Source of the DNA: Leptolyngbya sp. PCC 6406
Lineage (GTDB): Bacteria > Cyanobacteriota > Cyanobacteriia > Phormidesmidales > Phormidesmidaceae
Length of the DNA stretch: 64,000 bases
Reading direction: 5' to 3'
Assembly (NCBI RefSeq): GCF_000332095.2
Contig: NZ_KI913949.1
Location: 1,272,291 to 1,336,290, forward strand
The position numbers and the translations under genes were made by a program. Numbering within the stretch: position 1 is the first letter of the stretch; the number at the start of each line of letters is the position of its first letter. Shown one piece after another: positions 43,254-51,500 of the stretch. The notes beneath the pieces are model-generated. The model made no database searches, had not been told where the DNA came from, and worked only from the letters and a program-made list of their open reading frames with translations.

Positions 43254-43535
43254 ATGCCAACGGAAGCAGTCACTTTTGAGGTTTCACCTGATCTGCTGGC
43301 AGCACTTAAATTAGGTGCTATTGACTTGGGGCGACATATTCGCTTAATAGCAGCGATTTCCTACTTCCAGGAGAAAAAACTGTCTCTGGGTAAGGCAGCC
43401 CAATTGGCAGGCATGAATCGCTTGGCTTTCATGGACAGTCTGGCAAAGAAAGGAATTATTGTTTTTGATTATGACGAGTCAATGGTGGAAGGTGAGTTAG
43501 AAGGGATTTCGGCTCTCTCAATGCTCAACTTGTAG
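43254..43535 (+). CDS. UPF0175-type antitoxin
   Basis: A 93-residue protein from ATG 43254: MPTEAVTFEVSPDLLAALKL, then AISYFQEKKLSLGKAAQLAG, MNRLAFMDSLAKKGIIVFDY and an acidic C-terminus ending ISALSMLNL. L-S-x-G-K-A-A-x-L-A-G-M-x-R-x-x-F is the UPF0175 helix-turn-helix signature; the family serves as antitoxins to DUF3368 PIN toxins and such a gene follows after six bases. The N-terminal extension from 43143 lies outside family similarity. Confidence 0.88.
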   Translation: MPTEAVTFEVSPDLLAALKLGAIDLGRHIRLIAAISYFQEKKLSLGKAAQLAGMNRLAFMDSLAKKGIIVFDYDESMVEGELEGISALSMLNL

Positions 43536-43541
43536 TGGTGC

Positions 43542-44024
43542 ATGATTATCAGTAATGCGACTCCATTAATTGCTTTCGCCCGTATTGATCAGCTTTCTCT
43601 ACTACAAAAAGTGGTGGGAAAAGTTTTCATTCCATTGGGAGTCGCCCAGGAAATCTCGGCCTATAAGCCAGGGCCTCCAGGGAGTATTGATTTGGCCCAT
43701 GAATCCTGGATTGAAACGGTTTCGGTAAAATCGGAGGATACGGTCTCTCTATTACTATCTACCTTAGATCGAGGTGAAGCTGAGGTCATTGCTCTTGCTC
43801 TAGAAGTGGACGCTCAAGTTGTTTTAATGGATGAATTGACGGGGCGTAAGGTTGCAGAGTCTTTGAATCTAAAAGTAACTGGCTCGGTTGGCTTGCTGAT
43901 TCGGGCCAAACAATTGGGGCATATTTTAGCAGTCAAGCCTTACCTTCAGGCCATGAGAGACGCTGGGATTTATTTCAGCGATCGCTTTATTCAAGCAGTA
44001 TTGCAGCAGTTTGACGAAGGTTGA
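43542..44024 (+). CDS. DUF3368 PIN-domain toxin
   Basis: A 160-residue predicted ribonuclease. MIISNATPLIAFARIDQLSL carries the N-terminal S-N/D-x-x-P-L-I block (Asn5 in place of the usual Asp seen in some members), then LDRGEAEVIALALEVDAQVV with the GEAExIALA acidic motif, LMDELTGRKVAESLNLKVTG with the D-E-x-x-G-R-x-x-A core, and VKPYLQAMRDAGIYFSDRFI. Intact and preceded by its antitoxin, so this is a plausible working toxin-antitoxin module sitting between the two retropepsin copies. Confidence 0.9.
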   Translation: MIISNATPLIAFARIDQLSLLQKVVGKVFIPLGVAQEISAYKPGPPGSIDLAHESWIETVSVKSEDTVSLLLSTLDRGEAEVIALALEVDAQVVLMDELTGRKVAESLNLKVTGSVGLLIRAKQLGHILAVKPYLQAMRDAGIYFSDRFIQAVLQQFDEG

Positions 44025-44127
44025 TACTTGGCCCTGATGGTGCATTGGTGCGGCGATCGCGCAACTCAACTCAATGCATTTTCTAAAGGGCGATCGCATT
44101 TCTTTTCTCCTGCTCCCAATGCCCCAG

Positions 44128-44562
44128 CTAAAGAATGGTCAGGTAGGTATCGACCGAGGTTTCTGGCAGCACTTTCAGGGTTTGGTTTTGCAGGTCTAAC
44201 TCAATGCCCAGGGCTTCTAAGGGGATGACTCCTAACAGGGCATTTTGACCCCCAGGCAGCTCTAAACACTCGAAGTTCCCTTCTCGCCCCAGTAATGACA
44301 GTTGGGCATCTTGAAAAATGCGGGCTTTGCTCAGTCCAGTAGCGGTGGAGACATCGACTTCCCGCAGGAGATCCAGCCCTAGCTGGGCGATCGTGGTGGC
44401 AGGTAAACACAGGGTCGTCGTCCCGGTATCCACTAGGACGTTGTTGAGGGTGAGCGATCGCACCTGGTCCGCAGGGATATACCCGCGAGAGGCTGCTGAT
44501 TGATCAGCCCGGTTGGTAATGGTCAGGGTGGTGAGGATTTTGCCCATTGGTTCGGTAGACAT
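44128..44562 (-). CDS. retropepsin-like aspartic protease, copy 2
   Basis: 144 residues, same length and strand as copy 1. NNVLVDTGTTTLCLPATTIA has D-T-G-T rather than D-T-G-A, the variant common in pepsin-like enzymes. The most divergent part is the loop TNRADQSAASRGYIPADQV. The last 90 residues differ by only a few changes from copy 1. Similarity extends past both ends, so a segment of about 480 bp was duplicated. The IS1 element begins 60 bp upstream of its start codon. Confidence 0.83.
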   Translation of the reverse strand: MSTEPMGKILTTLTITNRADQSAASRGYIPADQVRSLTLNNVLVDTGTTTLCLPATTIAQLGLDLLREVDVSTATGLSKARIFQDAQLSLLGREGNFECLELPGGQNALLGVIPLEALGIELDLQNQTLKVLPETSVDTYLTIL

Positions 44563-44839
44563 GGGTTTGACTCCCGGTACTCTACCACCAGTGTAGGTGA
44601 GGGGTTTGGGGATAGGGGAGGTGGTAGTGCATTAATGTAAAGGATAAAGAAAAACAAGGTATAGCCGTAGCAATTTCACGGGAGTAGGGCACATGAAGAT
44701 CGAGATGACCTGTCCAACTTGTGGGTCTCACGACATCTCAAAGAACGGTACTACCAGACGCGGAAAGCAAAACTACAAGTGCCGAGACTGCAATCGTCAA
44801 TTCGTAGAAGATCCCCAGTGGAAGCCGAAAGACAAAGAC

Positions 44840-46161
44840 CTTAACGGGTGACAAGGGCACTCAACGTCATACGGTACAGGGTTTTGAGATAATGGAGGGG
44901 ACAAAAAAAAGGGAGCCTCAGTACAGCTCCCCCAACCAAATATGTTCCCTACATTCTACCAAACTACCCTTCTCACCCATCTCAATGAAAAACAGTACTT
45001 GACCTTCCAGTTACTGTTGTTATTGCTACAAGCGCATCGCCAAGTCAAACTCTCCGTCTTAGCCAGCGTCTTTCCTCAGCCCATTCAGTATCAAAGTCGC
45101 AAACGGAACTTACAACGCTTTTTAGCCTTACCCAAACTCACGCTCAAGGTGCTGTGGTTTCCACTGCTCAAATATTGGATCCGCCAAGTGGAAACGGGAC
45201 GGGGCTTGAACCGTGACCAACGCCGTCGTCTGAGAACGCTCAAACACCATAAACACGGCTATTGGATTCTGGCAATGGACCGCACGGAATGGAAAGGGCG
45301 AAATATATTCATGGTCAGCGTGGTGTGGGGGACTCATGCTTTACCCGTCTATTGGGAGCGTTTAGGGCGGGCGGGCACGAGTGACCTGAAAACGCAACGG
45401 CGACTGCTGAAAGCGGCCCTGTCCTTGTTTAAGTCCTACCCGGTTCTACTGCTGGGTGACCGGGAGTTCCATAGCCCTAAACTGGCGGAATGGTTGGATC
45501 AGCGCGGGGTGTCCTTTGCACTCCGACAGAAAAAGGACTTCCATTTCAAGACCGATACCGATACCGACTATCAAGTCCTCAAAAACGTTGGCTTCAAACC
45601 GGGCCAGTCTCGATTTTATGAGGGAGTTTTGTGCAACAAGGGCGATGGTATGGGCCCGTTTAATTTAGCGGTGTATTGGAAGCGCTCCTATCGCCAGAAG
45701 GGGCCGAAGGAACCGTGGTATATCCTGACTAATCTGCCCACCTTGAAGCAAGCCTTAGCAGTCTATCGATGTCGCTGGGGCATTGAACAGCTCTTCAAAG
45801 ACTTTAAGACTGGGGGCTATAACTTGGAGGACACCAAGGTCAATGACACCCGATTCTTAGCCTTAGTTTTACTGATCGCTCTGGCTTACAGTTTGGCGAC
45901 TCTCCACGGCCAGTGGATGCAGGAGGCCAAGCTAGCTCAGTATGCCGGACGTCTCCAAGAGCACCAAGATAAGGCTCCACGGCACAGTGACTTTAGCTTC
46001 AGTCTCTATGGGCAACGATGGCTCTATGCCATGGATTTATGGGCCGATTGGGCGCTCAAGCTGGTAGCCCTCAAACCCCATAAACACCGCTATTTTCAGC
46101 GAGGTTTTCACGCCCTATCCCTTATCCAGCAAGCTCTCTAGGGGGGTTGTCACCCTGTAAG
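44840..46161 (+). mobile_element. IS4-family (IS4Sa-like) insertion sequence
   Basis: 1322 bp, with inverted ends CTTAACGGGTGACAA and complement of TTGTCACCCTGTAAG, flanked by the 9-bp target duplication GACAAAGAC (44831-44839 and 46162-46170) inside the IS1 transposase gene. A hairpin GGGAGCnnnAGCTCCC at 44911-44932 precedes the transposase, perhaps limiting its expression from outside promoters. Confidence 0.9.
44942..46141 (+). CDS. IS4-family transposase
   Basis: 399 residues, apparently intact. DDE residues are in GYWILAMDRTEWKGRNIF (Asp), YPVLLLGDREFHSPKLAEWL (Asp) and YRCRWGIEQLFKDFKTGGYN (Glu, in the Y-x2-R-x3-E-x6-K signature of the IS4 family). The N-terminal helical domain is Gln/Leu-rich and Arg/Lys-rich. 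It lies in the same direction as the interrupted IS1 transposase and ends 20 bp before the right end of the element. The intact frame and perfect target duplication indicate recent insertion. Confidence 0.93.
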   Translation: MFPTFYQTTLLTHLNEKQYLTFQLLLLLLQAHRQVKLSVLASVFPQPIQYQSRKRNLQRFLALPKLTLKVLWFPLLKYWIRQVETGRGLNRDQRRRLRTLKHHKHGYWILAMDRTEWKGRNIFMVSVVWGTHALPVYWERLGRAGTSDLKTQRRLLKAALSLFKSYPVLLLGDREFHSPKLAEWLDQRGVSFALRQKKDFHFKTDTDTDYQVLKNVGFKPGQSRFYEGVLCNKGDGMGPFNLAVYWKRSYRQKGPKEPWYILTNLPTLKQALAVYRCRWGIEQLFKDFKTGGYNLEDTKVNDTRFLALVLLIALAYSLATLHGQWMQEAKLAQYAGRLQEHQDKAPRHSDFSFSLYGQRWLYAMDLWADWALKLVALKPHKHRYFQRGFHALSLIQQAL

Positions 46162-46974
46162 GACAAAGACACTCGGAGTTTGGTCGATCTGCTGCTGTTA
46201 GAGAAGATCCCCCTAGCCGGCATCGCCAGAGCCACCGACGTCTCTGATAGTTGGCTACAAAGCTACGTCAACGCTTGCTATGAGGCAGTGCCAAAAGCGG
46301 CAGAGGTTGTCCCCAAGGCCAAAGGCAAGCTGAAAGTGCAGATGGATGAGCTGTGGTCATTTGTCGATAACAAAGGCAACAAGCAGTGGGTCTGGCTGGC
46401 GATCGATGCAGACACCCGAGAAATCATCGGCTGTCATATCGGCGACCGCTCCAGAGAATCAGCCATTGCCCTATGGCAGTCCATCCCGGCTGTATACCGA
46501 CAGTGTGGCCAGATCTACACCGACTACTGGGAAGCCTACGTCAGCGTCATTCCGAGCAAACGACATTTTGCTGTTGGCAAAGATAGCGGCTTGACGAACT
46601 ACATCGAAAGACTAAACAACACCCTGAGGCAGCGGATTTCTCGGTTAGTGAGGAAGACACTGTCCTTTTCCAAGAAGCTAGAGAATCACATCGGCGCGAT
46701 CTGAACGTTCATCCATGACTACAATCGCCGAGTCAGAGAGAAGCTGGCAGCAAGGGAAGAGTCCATGGTTTCCTCTGTCCTTTACTAAAATGCACTACCG
46801 GGGAGGTTTGATGGGAAGGTACACCGTTCGCCTCTACAGGGTGTTGCTAGATAAGGGGCGATACCTGCGGTGAGCTTCGCTAACGCGCCCCCCCATTTTG
46901 GGAAGCGGCGATCGCGATATCAGGTCATTTGGGATAGGGTTGAGGTGATCTCACTGACCCGTCTCGCTCAATGC

Positions 46975-47190
46975 TGCAACACCGCGATCTCGGTATGGGG
47001 CTCATTGCCCAGTGGATGTTTTCTATCATCAAGTCGGCAGTGAGAAGCACTGGATACAAGCAACGGGTGAAAGCCAGAAACCGGGCCTTTGTCAACTCCT
47101 TAGCAGGGTAATACCAAGGAGAGCAAAGCCCGGTTTCTGGGGATGTGGATGTGTGGAATTGGGAAGTGCGATCGCTAGCCAAAACTGCTG
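46975..47190. repeat. 200-bp direct repeat, left copy
   Basis: About 210 bp, from CGCGATCTCGGTATGGGGCT to GCTAGCCAAAACTGCTG, about 87% identical by eye to 48120-48330, in the same orientation. It contains GGAGAGCAAAGCCCGGTTTC, which pairs with GAAACCGGGC 50 bp upstream in a long hairpin. No convincing reading frame. 46808-46974 holds nothing recognised. Confidence 0.7.
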
Positions 47191-47218
47191 CTGGTTAATT
47201 GACTCCAAATACAGGTGA

Positions 47219-47332
47219 GTGGAAATTTACCGTGCCGGTCAAAACATTGAGGTTTTAGACAACCCAACAACATTGTCGGGAGCAAAGACTTTGCCAGGGT
47301 TTACGCTGAATCTGCAAAGAATTTGGGCTTAA
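47219..47332 (+). pseudogene. C-terminal fragment of a Uma2-family protein
   Basis: GTG 47219 opens VEIYRAGQNIEVLDNPTTLS then GAKTLPGFTLNLQRIWA and stop. This is the typical Uma2 end (V-x-x-Y-R-p-g-x-x-v-e-x-L-x-x-P-x-x-L-S-g-x-x-x-L-P-G-F-x-L-x-L-x-x-I-W). A TGA immediately precedes it, so only 37 residues remain. It could be the lost end of the truncated Uma2 gene at 41505, 5.3 kb away on the same strand. Confidence 0.7.
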
Positions 47333-47337
47333 GCACC

Positions 47338-47892
47338 CTAACCATCAAGGCCGCGATACAGTTCAGATATCTCAAATTCCAAGCCAATGCTGGTCAGAGC
47401 AACCCGCTCCCCCGACGTATAAATAACCGTTTCCCAATCGCCCACACTGTTGCGACGGCGACACTCAACGCGCTGCTCATTCTGAGAAATCACGACATAT
47501 TCTTCTAGAGATTCAATCTGCTTGTAATCGTTATATTTTTCGCCCAAGTCAAACGTTTTTGTGCTGGATGAGAGCACCTCTGTGATCAGTTTGGGATAGC
47601 GCTTCACATAGCGATCGCTCCGATCTCGCGGGTCGCAGGTCACAAAGGCATCCGGATAGTAATAAAACTCATCTCGGTAGTTGACCTTGACATTACCTGA
47701 GTGAAATCGACACTCTGTGTTGCGTAAGTTTAAGTTGATTAGCGTCAACAGGTTGAGGGCAATGCGATCGTGATTATCGGTGCCACCTGCCATGGCATAT
47801 ACCAGCCCCCGTCGATATTCATGGCGAACTGGGCTTTGTCGCTCGATATCGAGATATTCTTCGGGGCTGACGTAGTTGGGAACGGCAATCAT
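47338..47892 (-). CDS. Uma2-family (DUF820) endonuclease-like protein
   Basis: A complete 184-residue member. MIAVPNYVSPEEYLDIERQS, VRHEYRRGLVYAMAGGTDNH, YYYPDAFVTCDPRDRSDRYV (Pro-Asp active-site region), PKLITEVLSSSTKTFDLGEK (Glu, with the downstream K-x-x-x-Y) and YVVISQNEQRVECRRR. The P-D...E-V...K arrangement preserves the PD-(D/E)XK core. The role of these proteins is uncertain despite their abundance in cyanobacteria. It is convergent with the Uma2 fragment at 47219 but is from a different subgroup. Confidence 0.9.
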   Translation of the reverse strand: MIAVPNYVSPEEYLDIERQSPVRHEYRRGLVYAMAGGTDNHDRIALNLLTLINLNLRNTECRFHSGNVKVNYRDEFYYYPDAFVTCDPRDRSDRYVKRYPKLITEVLSSSTKTFDLGEKYNDYKQIESLEEYVVISQNEQRVECRRRNSVGDWETVIYTSGERVALTSIGLEFEISELYRGLDG

Positions 47893-47948
47893 GGATTTTC
47901 TGGGGATGCGTTAGCGAAGCTCACTGTAGGTAAGGCATCGCACTGACT

Positions 47949-48130
47949 CTATTTTAGCGATCGCCAACCGCTAAGAACAGTGGTGCACGATCTCGCACCC
48001 CCTTGTTTTTTGCCAATGTCAATGTAGTAAATACGATTTGTTGCAGCATCGTAACGTGTAACGATGTCTACGTGACCAAAGGTAGGATCGAAATCTGTTC
48101 CCATGAAAGAAATAACAGCTCCGCGATCGC
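47949..48130 (-). pseudogene. C-terminal remnant of a CHAP/amidase-like protein
   Basis: Read on the minus strand: GAVISFMGTDFDPTFGHVDI, then VTRYDAATNRIYYIDIGKKQ and GGARSCTTVLSGWRSLK before TAG at 47949. G-x-V-I-S-F...F-G-H-V-x-I-V resembles the His-containing half of CHAP or NlpC-like amidases. No upstream part with the catalytic Cys remains; the 200-bp direct repeat replaces it. Confidence 0.45.
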
Positions 48131-48330
48131 GGTATGGGGCTCACCGCTCAATGGATGTTTTCCATCGTCAAGTCGGCAGTGAGAAGCACTGGATGCAAGC
48201 AACTGGTGAACGCAAGAAACCGAGCTTTTGCTAACTCCCTGGCAAGGTGATCCCAAGGAGAGCAAAGCCCGGTTTCTAGGGATGTGGACATGTGGGATTG
48301 GGAGGTGCGATCGCTAGCCAAAACTGCTGG
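48120..48330. repeat. 200-bp direct repeat, right copy
   Basis: Matches 46975-47190. At its right end (after GCTAGCCAAAACTGCTG) the sequence switches to a duplicate of 43005-43090, including the first 21 codons of the hypothetical gene at 42785-43066 and its leader (48328-48420). The junction therefore marks a recombination between two repeated segments. Confidence 0.7.
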
Positions 48331-48524
48331 ATGCGGCGATGGCACGGATGTACCTATATCGTTCATCTGGGGTTGATCCTGCAACATCATTGACCACCCT
48401 TATAAATGTCCAGGCAGCAGGCGATCGCGCTGCCAATATCCAAGCCGTCGCCATTGCCCAGGACGCGATCGCGCTGCCGATACCATCAAGGGGTGATCGC
48501 CCATCATGTGAAAATTAAGTGATA

Positions 48525-51500
48525 TCAGAGATTCCTAGAACGCCAATATGCTTGAAGTGGGCTTATCGATTTAGATCGATTGTAAGAGTGCCCTTCATGA
48601 ACCTCTAAGTGTAAATGTTGAGCCATCCAATAACCGCTGGGGAGATAAGCGCCATCAAAAACAGTGCCAATTTTCATACCCTTGGTGATAGTTTGGCCAA
48701 TGCCTACCGAGTAGTTCTCAAGGTGTCCATAGATCCAAAGGTTTCCATCATCTCCCTTCACACCGACAAAATAGTTGCCTGCAATATTCTGGACTAATGT
48801 TGTAGTACCCCCAACTACAGCCCTAACGGCATCACCAGCCAATCCAGCCATATCTATTCCATAGTGGGTGCCAGAGTAATTAGTATTGTCGAAGTATCCA
48901 GCAGTCATGGCTTTGTATGAGCCAAATATCTCATTAGAGAGATCGGAATAGATTTGCTTCACTGACAACGAACTCTCACCATTACTGGTTTTCCCATCAA
49001 AGAACAAATTGTCTTTACTCTGTTGATTCCATTCGGAACGGCTTAAAGCTGACAACTCAGCGTAATAGCCACCTGAGGCTACTTTAGGATCAGCGTTGAC
49101 AACCCAGGGCGTGCCATCAGGTGCTACGGCAATCTGAACTGCACTACCGCCGACATTGTCCCAACCCTGCCCATTCCAGCGATAAATACCGTAGCCCCCT
49201 GACTCAGCCCCCGTTCCAATCACCCAAACTGAGCCATCAGCGCCAATGCCAATGTCATTGGCTTTTCCAGGCATCGGTCGCCAAACATTATTCTCTCGCT
49301 TGTAGATGGTGCCTTGAGAATTGACGACCCAAGGTGTACCGTCAGGTGCCACGGCTACATGCACTGCACTACCGCCTACCTTGTCCCAGTTAGTTCCATT
49401 CCAGCGATAAATACCATAGCCTCCCGACTCAGCCCCAGTTCCAATTACCCAAACTGAACCATCAGCGCCAATGCCAATGTCTTTGGCTTGTCCAGGCATC
49501 CGTCGCCAAGCGTTATTCTCGCGTTTGTAGATTGTGCCCTTAGAATTAACGACCCAAGGCGTACCGTCGGGAGCAACGGCTACACGCACTGCACTACCGC
49601 CTACTTTGTCCCAGTTAATTCCATTCCAGCTATAAATACCGTACCCTCCCGACTCAGACCCAGTTCCAATTACCCAGACTGAGCCATCAGCGCCAATGCC
49701 AATATCTTTGGCTTGCCCAGGCATCTGCCGCCAAGTATTGTGACTGCGCTGGTAAATATGATTTCCCGAGTTTGGCAAGTTTGGCGTTGGTTCACTAACA
49801 ACCCAGGGGTTGCCATTAGGGGTAACTGTAATCTGAACGCCGCCACCATTTTGTCGATCCCACCCTGTCCCATTCCAACGGTGTATGGTGTATCCGCCAA
49901 AAACGCGCTGTGTTCCAATCACCCAAACTGAGCCATCAGCGCCAATGCCGATGTCTTTGGCTGTTCCAGGCATCTGCCGCCAAGCATTATTCTCTCGCTT
50001 GTAGATTGCGCCCTTAGAGTTGACAACCCAAGGCGTACCATCGGGGGCCACAGCTATTCGTACTGCACTACCGCCTACCTTGTTCCAATCCTGGCCATTC
50101 CAGTTATAAATACCGTAGCCCCCTGACTCAGGCTCCGTTCCAATTACCCAAACTGAGCTATCGGCTCCAATGCCAATGTCTTTGGCTTGCCCAGGCATCT
50201 GCCGCCAAACATTATTCTCGCGCTTGTAGATATTTCCTTTAGAGTTGACGACCCAAGGCGTACCATCGGGTGCCACAGCTATTCGTACTGCACTACCGCC
50301 TACCTTGTTCCAACCCTGGCCATTCCAGTTATAAATACTGTAGCCCCCTGATTCAGGTTCCGTTCCAATGACCCAAACTGAACCATCGGCTCCAACGGAA
50401 ATATCTTTAGCTTTACCTGGCATTTCTGCCCAGAAATCACCTTGAAGTTGATAGATAGAATCGCCCAGGTTTGTTGAGCGATGCGTTAGCCGCTGGGGTG
50501 TCGCACTAGGCGCAATAGTTACAGGCAACCCAGTCCCTACTGCATACCAAGACTGGTGACCGCTGGGTTGAATCGTTAAATAGCCCTTGGTGTAGTAACG
50601 AACAGTGACACCATTACTCATTTCCTCTTTGATGAAAGCGCCTAAATTCTGTGGAATCGAGCTGACTTGTGCGTAACCTGTCCCCGTTCCATTAACGGCA
50701 CGTTCAGAAGTTGTAAATTCCTTTGACCCTGACCAAATTTGCGGTGTAAACCAGGGTTCTGGATCATAAGGCTTGGGCGATGTCGCCTTCGCCATCAACA
50801 GCGCCGCAGGGAGATTAAGGAGCCCCGCCCCCGTCTGAGCATCCCACCCCGGCGTGTTTAGGTCCGTCGCCGTCGCCTGCAAAATCTCAATTACCTGACG
50901 ATAGCTCAACTGCGGATTCGCCGCCCACACCTGCGACACTGCCCCCGTCACCTGAGCCGTCGCCACCGACGTACCCGCCATCGTCCCCAAACCATCCGCC
51001 ATCAGCGACACCACCGGATTCTCCGCCGTACCCCCCGCAGCCAATAGCCCCAACCCATTGCCATAGCTGGAATAGGCGGCTTTACCCAGCCCATCCGCCG
51101 CGCCCACGGTGAGGATATTGTCAAACTCCTGGGCCGCCTGCCCCAGCACCGACATCACCCCGCCATCATTGCCCGCCGCCACCACCATCAGCACCCCATT
51201 TTGGCGGGCATACTCAATTGCCTCCCGCTCTTGGGGCGTGAATTCATAGCGGGTGGTCACATTACCATCGGTATCAATCTGAGTCAGGTCAAAGCTGAGG
51301 TTGACCACCGCATTGGGTTGGCCCGACTCGATCGCCGCATCCACAAACTCCGTCAAGGAATTGGCCCACTGTCCAGAGCCCACAGCCCGAGAAACCCAGA
51401 TGGGAGATTGGTCGTTGATACCGTCGATGCCAATGCCGTTATCCCGAATTGCCGCAATCTTACTCGCGACAAAGGTGCCATGGTCATCCCCTGCTCCCAG

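Larger units (their letters stand above)
44693..46788 (+). pseudogene. IS1-family transposase, disrupted
   Basis: The first 49 codons (MKIEMTCPTCGSHDISKNGT, zinc-finger pair C-P-x-C and C-R-D-C, ending WKPKDKD) stop at 44839 and resume at 46171 with TRSLVDLLLLEKIPLAGIAR. The DDE-like part follows: QMDELWSFVDNKGNKQWVW, YTDYWEAYVSVIPSKRHF, TNYIERLNNTLRQRISRLVR. Besides the insertion, a TGA at 46702-46704 replaces the Trp expected in HIGAIW; the frame continues in register as TFIHDYNRRVREKLAAREES and ends at TAA 46788. Two independent lesions mean it cannot supply transposase. Confidence 0.87.
44623..46799 (+). mobile_element. IS1-type insertion sequence, interrupted by an IS4-type element
   Basis: Ends GGTAGTGCATTAATGTAAAG and complement of TTTACTAAAATGCACTACC form the inverted repeats. 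An 8-bp target duplication GGGGAGGT stands at 44615-44622 and 46800-46807. Removing the internal 1322-bp element and one 9-bp copy leaves an element of about 846 bp, a fair IS1 size. Confidence 0.88.

Noticed and set aside
49075-50450. Regular repeats that could suggest a noncoding array
   Set aside because: They are codon-periodic and lie inside one uninterrupted 1373-residue frame as tectonin-like units.
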